From Corynebacterium sp. HMSC05H05 (GTDB lineage: Bacteria > Actinomycetota > Actinomycetes > Mycobacteriales > Mycobacteriaceae), in assembly GCF_001807265.1 (NCBI RefSeq), contig NZ_KV788378.1, positions 1 to 33,031 on the forward strand: DNA of 33,031 bases, written 5' to 3'. The notes beneath the pieces are model-generated. The model saw nothing but the letters and a program-made list of their open reading frames with translations. It was not told the DNA's origin and made no database searches. Each line of letters opens with the position of its first letter. The first letter of the stretch is position 1. The position numbers and the translations under genes are program-made. This document shows, in pieces, positions 1 through 8,042 of this stretch.

Positions 1-128
1 CATGCCACGAACACTAAAACAAGCGCAACCCCACCCCGCCCGGCTCTGTGGAATTTGCAACATCACCCCTGTGGATAACTGCCAAAACCGCAGGTAAATT
101 CGCGCGAGAGTTGGGGTGGCGGAGCGAT

Positions 129-140
129 CGTCGATAGGCA
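129..140 (+). repeat. Copy 1 of dispersed 12-mer CGTCGATARGCR
   Basis: CGTCGATAGGCA lies just upstream of the glmM -10-like box, outside coding sequence. It is one of nine copies in the window. Confidence 0.7.
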
Positions 141-144
141 AGTG

Positions 145-157
145 CATAATTGTGCGC
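145..157 (+). promoter_or_regulatory. Candidate leaderless promoter of glmM
   Basis: A -10-like box CATAAT at 145-150 lies seven bases before the ATG at 158, so transcription could begin at or next to the start codon. No Shine-Dalgarno sequence is visible before this ATG, which agrees with a leaderless mRNA. I could not identify a good -35 box. The region upstream (1-144) shows no gene; it holds one copy of the dispersed 12-mer at 129-140. Confidence 0.35.
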
Positions 158-1501
158 ATGACTCGATTGTTCGGAACTGACGGTGTCCGCGGCCTGGCTA
201 ATGAGGCCCTCACCGCATCGCTTGCCCTCAAGCTCGGCGCCGCAGCTGCGACCGTGCTGACCAAGAACCGCGGCTCGGAGAAGCGCCGCCCGACAGCGCT
301 GATCGGCCGGGACCCGCGCGTCTCCGGCGAGATGCTGGCTGCCGCGATGGCGGCCGGTATGGCGTCGAAAGGCGTGGACGTGCTGCGCGTCGGCGTCATC
401 CCCACCCCGGGCCTGGCGTTTCTCACCGACGACTACGGCGCCGACATCGGTGTGATGATCTCCGCGTCCCACAACCCGATGCCGGACAACGGCATCAAGT
501 TCTTCGCCGCCGGCGGCAAGAAGCTGCCGGACGACATCGAGGACGAGATCGAGCGCGCCATGGCCGTGCTGGAGGAAACGGGCCCGACCGGCACCGCCAT
601 CGGCCGCGTGATCGAGGAGGCGCCGGACGCGCAGGAGCGCTACCTCACCCACCTCAAGGAGGCCGTCACAGAGCCGCTGAGCGGCATCAAGGTCGTGGTG
701 GACTGCGCCAACGGCGCCGCCTCCGAGGTCGCTCCGAAGGCGTATGCCGCAGCCGGCGCCGAGGTCACCGCCATCCACAACACCCCGAACGCCTACAACA
801 TCAACGACGGCTCCGGCTCCACCCACATGGACCAGATTCAGGCGGCTGTGGTCGAGCACGGCGCGGACCTGGGCCTGGCGCACGACGGCGACGCCGACCG
901 TTGCCTGGCCGTGGACGCGCAGGGCAACGTCGTCGACGGCGACCAGATCATGGCCATCCTCGCCACCGGAATGAAGGAGTCCAACAGCCTCAAGGACAAC
1001 ACGCTCGTGGCCACGGTGATGAGCAACCTGGGCCTGAAGCTGGCCATGGAGCGCGAGGGCATCTCGGTGCGCGCGACGAAGGTGGGCGACCGCTACGTGC
1101 TCGAGGAGCTGGGCAACGGCGATTTTTCCCTGGGCGGCGAGCAGTCCGGCCACATCGTGGTGCCGGCGCACGCCACCACTGGCGACGGCGTCCTGTCCGG
1201 CCTCATGCTCATGGAGCGCATGGCGGAGACCGGCAAGACGCTCACCGAGCTGGCGGAGGTCATGACGGTCCTGCCGCAGACCCTGATCAACGTGCCGGTG
1301 TCCAACAAGGCCCTGATCTTGGAGGACCAGTCCGTCAAGGATGCCATCGCCGAGGCGGAGGCTGAGCTGGGCGAAGCCGGCCGCGTGCTGCTGCGCCCGT
1401 CGGGCACGGAGGAGCTGTTCCGTGTCATGGTGGAGGCCGCTGAGGAGGAGCAGGCGCGTAAGGTTGCCGGTCGCCTCGCGGCGGTTGTCGCCGCGGTGTA
1501 G
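158..1501 (+). CDS. glmM: Phosphoglucosamine mutase GlmM
   Basis: GlmM interconverts glucosamine-6-phosphate and glucosamine-1-phosphate in the cytoplasm, the step before UDP-GlcNAc in peptidoglycan and mycothiol precursor synthesis. The 447-residue protein begins [12 protein letters not shown], the classic family start. It carries the phosphoserine loop ISASHNP (catalytic Ser near residue 104), the metal-binding DGDADR motif near residue 245 and the C-terminal phosphate-binding [12 protein letters not shown]. An in-frame GTG at 116 would add 14 residues unlike the family, so I chose the ATG at 158. Length and motifs are complete. Its position at the head of this block matches the actinobacterial order. 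Confidence 0.97.
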   Translation: MTRLFGTDGVRGLANEALTASLALKLGAAAATVLTKNRGSEKRRPTALIGRDPRVSGEMLAAAMAAGMASKGVDVLRVGVIPTPGLAFLTDDYGADIGVMISASHNPMPDNGIKFFAAGGKKLPDDIEDEIERAMAVLEETGPTGTAIGRVIEEAPDAQERYLTHLKEAVTEPLSGIKVVVDCANGAASEVAPKAYAAAGAEVTAIHNTPNAYNINDGSGSTHMDQIQAAVVEHGADLGLAHDGDADRCLAVDAQGNVVDGDQIMAILATGMKESNSLKDNTLVATVMSNLGLKLAMEREGISVRATKVGDRYVLEELGNGDFSLGGEQSGHIVVPAHATTGDGVLSGLMLMERMAETGKTLTELAEVMTVLPQTLINVPVSNKALILEDQSVKDAIAEAEAELGEAGRVLLRPSGTEELFRVMVEAAEEEQARKVAGRLAAVVAAV

Positions 1502-1525
1502 GTTTATCCGCGGTAAAAGTTTTTT

Positions 1526-1549
1526 GCCCCGGCAGGGAACCGCCGGGGC
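1526..1549. terminator. GC-rich hairpin after glmM
   Basis: GCCCCGGC and GCCGGGGC form a perfect 8-bp stem around an 8-base loop, 25 bases after the glmM stop. The T run (1520-1525) is before the stem rather than after it, so this is not a canonical intrinsic terminator. Position and stability still suggest it marks the end of glmM transcription. Confidence 0.4.
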
Positions 1550-1609
1550 TTCGGGGGAGTCTAACTAAAGGTAAGACAGTTCAACTGCGAGCCTTTCGGG
1601 GGTGGGCAT

Positions 1610-1936
1610 ATGACACATGTTGGGGCGCTCGACATCGATATCGATGCGGTGCGCACGAAGTACACAGAGGCTATCGACGCGTACCGCGACGCCGCGCGCG
1701 AGCTCGACGCCGGGCGGCCGGTGGTTGCCGCGTCAGCGTTCGGCGCGGGTTTTGCGCGGGAGGGCCAGCGCATTGTGGATGCGTTGGAGGCGTTGCATGC
1801 CACGTCGCAACACTTCCTTGCGGCGCGCGGTGAGAATTGGGGGCAGGTGCTTTTGCTTAGCGACGCCACCGTTGCCGCCGACCAACTCTCTTCCGAGTAT
1901 TTGGGGTCGATCGCGGGCGGGGTGGATAACGCATGA
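1610..1936 (+). CDS. Small helical protein, possibly EspC/WXG100-like
   Basis: I do not firmly recognise this 108-residue protein. Its size, lack of a signal peptide, alternating amphipathic helices and the pattern of an N-terminal helix, a small-residue linker (DAGRPVVAASAFG) and a second helix recall the EspC-like and WXG100-like proteins linked to type VII secretion. I see no WXG motif and no YxxxD/E tail, so the assignment is tentative. The ATG at 1610 follows a G-rich stretch (TTTCGGGGGTGGGC). The stop overlaps the start of the next gene (ATGATG), so the two are translationally coupled. It heads a three-gene operon. Confidence 0.7.
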   Translation: MTHVGALDIDIDAVRTKYTEAIDAYRDAARELDAGRPVVAASAFGAGFAREGQRIVDALEALHATSQHFLAARGENWGQVLLLSDATVAADQLSSEYLGSIAGGVDNA

Positions 1937-3015
1937 TGGCTGCGGTGAAAGACGACGTCCAGGGGCTTGTGCGCGCGGTTGATGTCGCGCCAGAGGTGGG
2001 GCCGTCGCAGCGCGCGGCGGTCCACGGGCTGGCCGGCGAGTTGCTGGAGCAGGTGGCGCAGACCGAGGGGCTCGACCTCAGCGCGTTCCTTGCCGCGGGT
2101 CTGCGGTTGTCTACGGGTGGTCAGCGGCCGGACACGCCGGCGCGGACGTGTTCGTGCGATGAGAGCGCCTGGTTCGACGAGGTGGGCATTCGCGAGCGTG
2201 AGCTTTGCGACGAGGCACGCGAGACCGAGCATTTCGACCGCGCGAAAGCCGCAGGGGAGTCCATCGGGCAGTGCGGGGAGGCGATCAAAACGATCGTGGA
2301 CACTGCGGAGTCGGCGGTGCGTGCCCTGCTGGAGCCGGCGCGGCGCATGCTGGACATCGTGCTGAACTGCGGGATTGTGCAGCTGATCCAGCCGGCGGTG
2401 GAGATGGTCATCGAGGCGCTGCGCACCGCGCGCGAGACGGCCAGCGACCGCAACGGTGTGATCAAGGAGTGCCTGGGCGAGGTTGCCACGCGCGTTGACA
2501 CCGCGGCGGCCGAGCAGCCCGCCGCGCCGGTGGAGTTCGGGGAGAAGAGGCCTGCGCCTTGCGACGTCGCCACGCGCCCCGCCGCCAGCACCTCCGAGGC
2601 TTCGGCCGGCGCTTCGTCTAGCGCGGGTCTTGGGCTGGATCTGGATCTGAAGCTGGGGTTGACGTTGGACGCGAAACTAGAGGCGGCGCTCGGCGTCGAC
2701 GAGACGGCGCCCGAGGACTGCCCGACGCAGCCCGCGGCGACGCCGGAATGCGAGCCCGAGCCCGAACCTGAGTGCGAGCCGGAGCCAGAACCGGAGCCTC
2801 CGCCTCCGCCCGCGCCAGCACCGGCGGATGACGGGGTTATCGCCCCGCCGCCGGAGCTGTCGCAGGTGGAGGAACCGGCGCCGCCGCCGAAGAAGCTGGA
2901 GAATCTGGAAACGCAGCCGGCGCAGGTGGGCGACACCAGCGGCGGCGGCAATGACGCTGACACCGGCGGGGTGGACGCTGATCCGTGGGCAATGAAGAAG
3001 TCAGGGGAGTGGTAG
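1933..3015 (+). CDS. Acidic, proline-rich protein with cysteine-containing helical N-terminus
   Basis: No family was recognised. Residues ~1-200 are mostly helical and carry several cysteines (TCSCDES, GQCGEA, LNCGIV, KECLGE). Residues ~210-250 are Ala/Ser-rich and alternate Leu/Asp/Lys. Residues ~270-300 are a Glu-Pro repeat (CEPEPEPE type) running into polyproline. The last ~60 residues are acidic and glycine-rich, ending in GEW. There is no signal peptide or transmembrane segment. The layout, a folded head with a long disordered charged tail, resembles some type VII secretion-associated proteins, but that is inference. Start could be either ATG of the ATGATG at 1933/1936. It overlaps the upstream gene and is followed after two bases by the next start. 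Confidence 0.75.
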   Translation: MMAAVKDDVQGLVRAVDVAPEVGPSQRAAVHGLAGELLEQVAQTEGLDLSAFLAAGLRLSTGGQRPDTPARTCSCDESAWFDEVGIRERELCDEARETEHFDRAKAAGESIGQCGEAIKTIVDTAESAVRALLEPARRMLDIVLNCGIVQLIQPAVEMVIEALRTARETASDRNGVIKECLGEVATRVDTAAAEQPAAPVEFGEKRPAPCDVATRPAASTSEASAGASSSAGLGLDLDLKLGLTLDAKLEAALGVDETAPEDCPTQPAATPECEPEPEPECEPEPEPEPPPPPAPAPADDGVIAPPPELSQVEEPAPPPKKLENLETQPAQVGDTSGGGNDADTGGVDADPWAMKKSGEW

Positions 3016-3017
3016 CG

Positions 3018-3287
3018 ATGGATTTCGAGCAGTTTGTGGCCCAGTACCAAAAGCGCACCGCGAAGCGCATGGCGGATTTTGAGGCGTTGATGAAAGAAAC
3101 GCAGCAGAAGATGGAGATGACCGCCAAGCACCACGCGCGGGCCCGGGAGACGATGCCTCGGCAGCCGGTGACGGTGCCGCGGGGGGATTACAGCATGCCG
3201 CGGAGTCGTCGTAACGCTTCGCAAAAGCAGCAGATCCAGGCGGTGCTGCGCGCGATTGGCCCGAACGGCGAAAACCCCGTCGTGTAA
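3018..3287 (+). CDS. Small basic hypothetical protein
   Basis: The 89-residue protein starts MDFEQFVAQYQ. It has a helical N-terminal half rich in Lys, Glu and Met and a basic C-terminal half (PRSRRNASQKQQ). I chose the ATG at 3018 because GGGGAG (3004-3009) sits eight bases before it; a GTG at 2985 would lie inside the upstream gene. No family recognised. Third and last gene of the operon with the EspC-like and acidic proteins, so it probably works with them. Its stop codon lies within the loop of the hairpin that terminates the convergent gene. Confidence 0.7.
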   Translation: MDFEQFVAQYQKRTAKRMADFEALMKETQQKMEMTAKHHARARETMPRQPVTVPRGDYSMPRSRRNASQKQQIQAVLRAIGPNGENPVV

Positions 3288-3298
3288 GCATGACGGGG
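3271..3298 (-). terminator. Intrinsic terminator of the convergent hydrolase-like gene
   Basis: GACGGGG and CCCCGTC (3275-3281 and 3292-3298) pair across a 10-base loop. On the minus strand the stem is followed by TTTT. It lies just beyond the minus-strand gene's stop and overlaps the end of the plus-strand gene. Confidence 0.6.
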
Positions 3299-3305
3299 AA
3301 GGGGG

Positions 3306-4160
3306 CTAGAACAGGGAGAATCCGGCGTTGTCGCGCGCCAGGCCGGCGGCCTTGGACAGCTTCTCGCCGGTCAGAGACTCCGCACCGGAGCCCTCGGCGT
3401 CCGGCTCGGAGTAGGAGGCGTAGCTCTTGTCCTCGTCGAGCTGGTGCAGAAGGTAGCCCACGAGCAGGCCGCGGATGGTTTCCTGCAGGCCGCGGTCGGA
3501 CTTGCCCAGGCCGAGGATGCGCTTGACCAGGTTGTCCTCGGAGAAGGACTGCTGGTCGCCCTTCTTCGGCGCGCGGTAGACCACTTCGCCGGCCCAGTTG
3601 TAGGCCAGCTTGGCGGGGTTGCCGGGGTCGAACAGCGAGTCGCCGTCTTCGCCGGGGCCGACGACCATGCCGGGGACGAACAGGTTGCGCGCAGCTTCGA
3701 CTGCGGACGGTGCCACGTTGGCCGGGTACACCGCCGCCACGGCCTTCGCCTTGGGGTTGTCCACCGCTGCGAGCACGGCTGCGCCGCCGCCCATGCCGTG
3801 GCCGACAATGCCGAGCTTGCCGGGGGAGATGGAGATGTTGCCGTTGCCCAGGCGCACGCCGCCGAGGATCTGCATGGCGGTTTCCAGGTCGGCGGCCAGG
3901 CCGACGTGGTCGGGTTTGAAGCCGGTTTCGGTGTCCGGCGCGGCCACGGCGATGCCCCAGCTGGCCAGGTGGCGCAGGGTGTCCTCGTAGGCGGCGACGT
4001 CCTTGAGCCAGTCGTGGCCGAACGCGACGCCGGGCAGGTTTTTGCCTTCGGCGGGGGTGTAGACCTTGCCGGGCAGGCCGGTGTAGCCCAGGTCGCCTTC
4101 CAGGACGCGGTGGGGGCCGCGCTTGGACAGGTCGGAGAGTTTCTTCAGCTTCGCAGACAC
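3306..4160 (-). CDS. Alpha/beta-hydrolase-fold protein lacking the nucleophile serine
   Basis: The 284-residue protein resembles the dienelactone hydrolase/chlorophyllase-like branch of the alpha/beta-hydrolase fold. It has a central GVAFGHDW strand, a D-rich segment (AAPDTETG) and the nucleophile-elbow region GIVGHGMGGGAAV near residue 120. The canonical elbow is G-x-S-x-G; here it reads G-H-G-M-G, so Gly122 replaces the catalytic serine. A hydrolase with this elbow is unlikely to work through a serine nucleophile; a binding or scaffolding role is possible. No signal peptide. The GTG start at 4160 has AGGA upstream at a suitable distance. It is convergent with the three-gene operon and divergent from the membrane protein gene. 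Confidence 0.8.
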   Translation of the reverse strand: MSAKLKKLSDLSKRGPHRVLEGDLGYTGLPGKVYTPAEGKNLPGVAFGHDWLKDVAAYEDTLRHLASWGIAVAAPDTETGFKPDHVGLAADLETAMQILGGVRLGNGNISISPGKLGIVGHGMGGGAAVLAAVDNPKAKAVAAVYPANVAPSAVEAARNLFVPGMVVGPGEDGDSLFDPGNPAKLAYNWAGEVVYRAPKKGDQQSFSEDNLVKRILGLGKSDRGLQETIRGLLVGYLLHQLDEDKSYASYSEPDAEGSGAESLTGEKLSKAAGLARDNAGFSLF

Positions 4161-4229
4161 GCGGGCAATCCTACTGCAAACCTGTCTCCGCTAGGGTGAG
4201 TCCGACAAACCCCACACTCAGGAGGTCGG

Positions 4230-4880
4230 ATGCTCGGTGCTTTGCAGCTGGCGTTCATTGATTCGGTGAATCTGCTCCTCATCGGCGTCATCGTCGCGGT
4301 CGGTATCGCCGCAAGGAAGAACTACGCCAAGACCACCGCGTTGCTGATCGCGGGCGATTGGTGCGGTGTGGCAGGCCTGGCGCTGATCATGCTGGTGATT
4401 TTCGACGGGCTGGGGCCGGTGGTGCAGCGCTTCGTCGAAGGCCCGGTGTTCGGCATTTTGCTTATCGCCACCGGCATCCTCACGGCGATCTTGGCGCTGC
4501 GCGGCGGCGACAACCAGGCGCTGGTGCAGAAGATCATGCGCCCGCTGCACACCCCTGGTCCCGCGACGGTGGGAACCGGCGTGGTGCTCGGCCTGATCCA
4601 GTCGGCGACCTCGTTCCCGTTCTACGGCGGGCTGGCGCTGTTGTCGGCTGCGGGCATCGACGCGCAGGTGCGCTACGCCGCCATCCCGTTGTATGCCACG
4701 GTGGCGCTGTCGCTGCCCACGTTGGCGGCGTTGGCTGTCGGCTGGGTGCGCGCGAAGCCGGAAAGCGCCGCCGCGAAGGGCTTCGACTGGGCGCGCGCCC
4801 ACCCCGACCAGGTCACGGCCGCCGCGACGTGGTCGGTGGCGGTGCTGCTCATCGTTTTGGGCGTGACCCACGTGGTGTAA
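4230..4880 (+). CDS. Multi-spanning membrane protein, Sap/GAP or LysE-like
   Basis: The 216-residue protein has about six hydrophobic segments, starting with a helix that contains the charged patch FIDSVN and ending with VAVLLIVLGVTHVV. The topology and the N-terminal D-S-x-N pattern resemble the GAP (Sap, sulfolipid-addressing) and LysE-like small transporter families; the substrate is unknown. The start is clear: AGGAGG at 4219-4224 lies six bases before the ATG. A TAGGGT box at 4192-4197 may be its -10. It ends seven bases before alr and may be cotranscribed with it. Confidence 0.8.
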   Translation: MLGALQLAFIDSVNLLLIGVIVAVGIAARKNYAKTTALLIAGDWCGVAGLALIMLVIFDGLGPVVQRFVEGPVFGILLIATGILTAILALRGGDNQALVQKIMRPLHTPGPATVGTGVVLGLIQSATSFPFYGGLALLSAAGIDAQVRYAAIPLYATVALSLPTLAALAVGWVRAKPESAAAKGFDWARAHPDQVTAAATWSVAVLLIVLGVTHVV

Positions 4881-4887
4881 TAGGCCC

Positions 4888-5955
4888 GTGCTGAGAACAA
4901 CGATCGATCTGGACGCTATCGCGCACAACACCCGCCGGCTGCGCGAGCAGACGTCGGCGGAGCTGATGTGCGTGGTCAAGGCGGACGCCTACAACCACGG
5001 CGTGGAGCGCTGCGTGCCGGTGATGGAGGCGAATGGCGCGGACGCGTTCGGCGTGGCCACCTTCGCGGAGGCGCGCCGGGTGCGCGAGCTCACCACTAAG
5101 CCGGTGCTGGCCTGGCTGTGGGACCCTCACGAGGAACTCCCGGCTGGCGTCGATGTGGGAGTGCCGTCGTTCACGCACTTGCATTCGCTTATCGACGCAC
5201 CAACGGCGCCCACCGTCTACCTCAAAGTGGACACGGGGATGCACCGCTCTGGCATCGACGAGGTCCGCTGGCAGGAGGCCTTCGAGCTCGCCTTGGACGC
5301 GCAGCGAACAGGCAAGCTTGAGGTGGCGGGGTTGATGACGCATTTGAGCTGCGCCGACGACCCGTCCGACCCGTACACCGAGCAGCAGGCCGCGGCGTTC
5401 CGGCGCGCGATCGCCCAGGCCCGCCAGGTGGGCCTGGAGGTGCCGCGCAACCACGCCGCGAACTCGCCAGCGACGTGGACCCGCCCGGACCTGCACTTCG
5501 ACATGGTCCGGCCGGGTGTGAGCCTGTACGGCCTGGAGCCGGTCGACGGCCTCGACCACGGGCTGAAACCGGCGATGACGTGGTCGGCGCCGGTGGTGAC
5601 GGTCAAGCCGATGCGCGAAGGTGAGGCCACCAGTTACGCCCGGACCTGGGAGGCCCCGGCGGATGGGTTCACTGCCGTGATTCCCGCAGGCTACGCGGAC
5701 GGGGTGCAGCGCTTATGGCAGGGCGCGGTGGAGGTCGACATCGCGGGCCGGACCTACCAGCAGGTGGGCCGGGTGTCCATGGACCAGATCGTGGTCTGGC
5801 TCGGCGACAACGACGCAGGTGTCACCGCGGGAGACGAGGCCGTCATCTTCGGCGACGCCACCGCACTGGCCAAGCGCGCCGGCACCATCAACTACGAGGT
5901 GGTCTGCGCCCCACGCGGGCGCACCACCCGCACGTACATCGGGGAGGGCAAGTAG
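4888..5955 (+). CDS. alr: Alanine racemase
   Basis: This PLP enzyme makes D-alanine for peptidoglycan. The 355-residue protein has the PLP lysine in CVVKADAYNHG (Lys31), the barrel motif RPGVSLYGLEP, the catalytic tyrosine in TSYARTW (Tyr250) and the C-terminal GYADG and VGRVSMDQ motifs. The glycine of the usual AYGHG is Asn here. The GTG at 4888 gives the expected family start (LRTTIDLDAIAHNTRRL). No strong ribosome-binding site is visible in the seven-base gap after the membrane protein gene. The next gene, tsaE, starts immediately after its stop. A copy of the 12-mer lies inside at 5186-5197. Confidence 0.97.
   Translation: MLRTTIDLDAIAHNTRRLREQTSAELMCVVKADAYNHGVERCVPVMEANGADAFGVATFAEARRVRELTTKPVLAWLWDPHEELPAGVDVGVPSFTHLHSLIDAPTAPTVYLKVDTGMHRSGIDEVRWQEAFELALDAQRTGKLEVAGLMTHLSCADDPSDPYTEQQAAAFRRAIAQARQVGLEVPRNHAANSPATWTRPDLHFDMVRPGVSLYGLEPVDGLDHGLKPAMTWSAPVVTVKPMREGEATSYARTWEAPADGFTAVIPAGYADGVQRLWQGAVEVDIAGRTYQQVGRVSMDQIVVWLGDNDAGVTAGDEAVIFGDATALAKRAGTINYEVVCAPRGRTTRTYIGEGK
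5186..5197 (-). repeat. Copy 2 of dispersed 12-mer
   Basis: CGTCGATAAGCG on the minus strand, inside alr, where the plus strand encodes part of HSLIDAP. Confidence 0.7.
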
Positions 5956-6423
5956 ATGAAGTCGACGTTTCCGGCCCAGGGCGAGCGGCTGTGCGAAGAC
6001 GCCCAAGATACGCAGGCGCTCGGCGAAGAGCTGGGGCAAGCGCTCGAGGCGGGCGACCTCGTTGTGCTCGACGGTCCGCTCGGCGCGGGCAAGACCACCT
6101 TCACCCAGGGCATCGCGAAGGGCATGGGCGTAAAAGGCAGGGTGACAAGCCCGACGTTTGTGATTGCGCGGGAGCACTCGTCGATAGGCAGTGGCCCCTC
6201 GCTCGTGCACGTGGATGCCTACCGGCTCGGCGACGACCCGCTGGGCGAGCTCGACGCCCTCGACCTGGACAGCGCCCTCGATAACGCCGTGGTGGTGGCC
6301 GAGTGGGGCGGCGGGCTGGTGGAGCAACTCGCGCAGCGCTACGTGCACGTCACGCTGGATCGGCGCACGCACGCCGAGACGGAAGCCCGCATCATCTCCT
6401 GGCGTGTCGAAGACGGGATGTAG
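5956..6423 (+). CDS. tsaE: tRNA t6A biosynthesis ATPase TsaE
   Basis: TsaE is the ATPase that, with TsaB and TsaD, makes N6-threonylcarbamoyladenosine at position 37 of ANN-decoding tRNAs. The 155-residue protein has the Walker A motif GPLGAGKTT near residues 40-48, the family motif TSPTFVI, the HVDAYRL segment and VVVAEWG. It starts at the first base after the alr stop, so the genes are in one operon. The region encoding EHSSIGSG carries a copy of the 12-mer and uses the codon ATA, which is rare in this GC-rich background. Confidence 0.95.
   Translation: MKSTFPAQGERLCEDAQDTQALGEELGQALEAGDLVVLDGPLGAGKTTFTQGIAKGMGVKGRVTSPTFVIAREHSSIGSGPSLVHVDAYRLGDDPLGELDALDLDSALDNAVVVAEWGGGLVEQLAQRYVHVTLDRRTHAETEARIISWRVEDGM
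6179..6190 (+). repeat. Copy 3 of dispersed 12-mer
   Basis: CGTCGATAGGCA within tsaE, read in the frame tcg-tcg-ata-ggc (Ser-Ser-Ile-Gly). The same reading frame is used by the copy in the sensor kinase gene. Confidence 0.75.
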
Positions 6424-6433
6424 GCTTACACGC

Positions 6434-6937
6434 ATGCTCAACCTCACTAGCCAGTCCCGCCGCTGGGTCGTGCTCGCCGCTGTGCTGTGGCTCGTGCTCC
6501 TGGCGGGGATCATCTTCATCCCGCAGTCCCGCTCCAACGAGCTCGCACAGGTCGAGCCGACGAACTCGCTGTCGCGCTCGCTGCAGCAGACCCGTCCGGG
6601 CGGCGACGCCGTGTCCGCGCAGCTGGTGGATCCGGCGCGCATCTACGACCCGGAGCGCTCCCTCGGCTACACCACCCTGTGCCCGGGCGAGCCGCAGGAA
6701 CTGGTGGACGCGAAGCTCGAGGCCTTCGGCATCAACGCCGACGACCTGGACCTCGGCGGCGACCTGGGCTACGTGCTGCTCATCCCTGGTGGCGAGGGTG
6801 AGGCCCCCATGGCGGACCCGGTGGAGCTGAACAAGGTGGACATCTGTACCGTCCCGCAGTCCGAGTCCTTCCCGCTGAACACGGCGATGCCGTTCCACAT
6901 GAACCAGGGCCGCTGGACCCTCGGGTTGGGCCAGTAA
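6434..6937 (+). CDS. Membrane-anchored hypothetical protein within the t6A cluster
   Basis: The 167-residue protein has one N-terminal transmembrane segment (residues ~11-32, WVVLAAVLWLVLLAGIIFIP) after a short basic stretch, then an extracytoplasmic domain of ~130 residues with two cysteines (TTLCPGEP and DICTVP) that could form a disulfide. No family recognised. I chose the ATG at 6434: TAGGCT at 6421-6426 lies seven bases before it, which would give a leaderless transcript from a promoter inside the tsaE stop region. Longer in-frame extensions overlap tsaE and have no support. Its stop shares a base with the tsaB start. Its place between tsaE and tsaB suggests co-regulation; a role in t6A synthesis is not implied. 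Confidence 0.8.
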   Translation: MLNLTSQSRRWVVLAAVLWLVLLAGIIFIPQSRSNELAQVEPTNSLSRSLQQTRPGGDAVSAQLVDPARIYDPERSLGYTTLCPGEPQELVDAKLEAFGINADDLDLGGDLGYVLLIPGGEGEAPMADPVELNKVDICTVPQSESFPLNTAMPFHMNQGRWTLGLGQ

Positions 6938-7569
6938 TGCTCGTTCTCGCCCTGGACACCGCCACGACTGACCTGGTCGCAGGCATCGTGGACGGGGAGC
7001 GTGTGCTCGCGGAGACGGCGGTTGCCACCCGCGCGCACAACGAGACGCTCATGCCGGAGATCACCCGGCTGCTGGGTGAGGCGGGCGTCGAGTTCGCGGA
7101 TCTGGGCGCGGTCGTGGTCGGCTGCGGCCCGGGGCCGTTTACGGGCCTGCGCGTGGGCATGTCCACGGCGTCGGCGCTGGGGCAGGCGCTTTCCATTCCG
7201 GTGCATGGGGTGTGCACCCACGACGCGGTCGCCGCGTCGCTTGGCGGGGAGGTGCTGGTGGTCACCGACGCGCGCCGCCGCGAGGTGTACTGGGCGCGCT
7301 ACTCCGGCGGCAAGCGGGTGGCGGGCCCGGACGTGTGCAAGCCGGCGGACCTTACCTCGCCCGCGGTGGACGTGGTGAGCGTGCCGCCGTCGCTCGCGGA
7401 GCTTTTGCCTGTCGACGCCCAAAGGGTGACCTACCAACCCCCAACACCTGCCGGCCTCGTCGCATCCGCGGACTTGGACGCGCAGCCGGAGTCGCTGGTG
7501 CCGCTGTATCTGCGCCGGCCCGACGCGGTGCCGCCGAAGCAGGCCCCGAAGTCGCCGGCGCTGCCATGA
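6937..7569 (+). CDS. tsaB: tRNA t6A biosynthesis protein TsaB
   Basis: TsaB is the catalytically inactive ASKHA-fold partner of TsaD. The 210-residue protein begins MLVLALDTATTDLV and contains the family hallmark GCGPGPFTGLRVG near residue 65. The start ATG overlaps the previous stop by one base, and the 3' end overlaps rimI by four bases (ATGA). A proline-rich C-terminal tail follows PLYLRRPDA, as in the family. Confidence 0.95.
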   Translation: MLVLALDTATTDLVAGIVDGERVLAETAVATRAHNETLMPEITRLLGEAGVEFADLGAVVVGCGPGPFTGLRVGMSTASALGQALSIPVHGVCTHDAVAASLGGEVLVVTDARRREVYWARYSGGKRVAGPDVCKPADLTSPAVDVVSVPPSLAELLPVDAQRVTYQPPTPAGLVASADLDAQPESLVPLYLRRPDAVPPKQAPKSPALP

Positions 7570-8042
7570 GCGTGGTCTTCCGCGAGCTGACCGTCGCGGA
7601 CGCTCCGGCGGCCGCCGCCATCGAGGCGGTGCTCTTCGCCGGCGACAGCCCGTGGTCCGAGGCGGCGTACCGCTCCGAGATCGCCGCGCGCCACACCTTC
7701 TACCTGGGCGCATTCGACGGCGAGACGATGGTCGGCTTTGCGGGCCTGGCCATGCTCGGGCCGAAGGACGACCCGGAGTTTGAGGTCCACACCATCGGCG
7801 TCGATCCCTCCCGGCAGGGCGAAGGCCTCGGCCGGGCGCTGATGGGCCAGATGATGTACACCGTGGACCTTCTGGACGGGCCGTGCTTTTTGGAGGTGCG
7901 GGTGGACAACACCCCTGCGATCCGTCTGTACGAGAGCTTCGGGTTTTTCACCGCCGGTGTGCGCAAGAACTATTATCAGGCCTCCGGCATGGACGCGTAC
8001 ACCATGACGCGGCCGAAGAAGAGCGAAAGGCGGCACCAATGA
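7566..8042 (+). CDS. rimI: Ribosomal-protein-S18-alanine N-acetyltransferase RimI (GNAT)
   Basis: The 158-residue GNAT-fold protein has the acetyl-CoA-binding stretch [14 protein letters not shown] and the family segment [20 protein letters not shown]. In actinobacteria rimI commonly sits between tsaB and tsaD, as here. RimI acetylates the N-terminus of ribosomal protein S18, and related enzymes can have a wider range. The ATG at 7566 overlaps the tsaB stop (ATGA) and the 3' end overlaps the tsaD start (ATGA), so translation is coupled on both sides. Confidence 0.93.
   Translation: MSVVFRELTVADAPAAAAIEAVLFAGDSPWSEAAYRSEIAARHTFYLGAFDGETMVGFAGLAMLGPKDDPEFEVHTIGVDPSRQGEGLGRALMGQMMYTVDLLDGPCFLEVRVDNTPAIRLYESFGFFTAGVRKNYYQASGMDAYTMTRPKKSERRHQ

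Noticed and set aside
70..78. TGTGGATAA, complement of the DnaA box TTATCCACA
   Set aside because: Only one perfect copy, no cluster of boxes, no AT-rich unwinding region and no dnaA or dnaN nearby, so not an origin.
14..1171. Long minus-strand reading frame opposite glmM
   Set aside because: It is a GC-rich shadow of a clear glmM gene, Arg/His/Val-biased, with no family features.
1668..1679. A tenth possible copy of the 12-mer (minus strand)
   Set aside because: One mismatch in the conserved GC core (CGTCGATAGCCT); kept out of the count. The site near 26727 also differs by one base and the one near 15994 by two.
2752..2830. Repeated GAGCC/GAACC units, possible microsatellite or CRISPR-like repeat
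   Set aside because: The units are codons of a Glu-Pro repeat in an open frame; there are no spacers of constant length.
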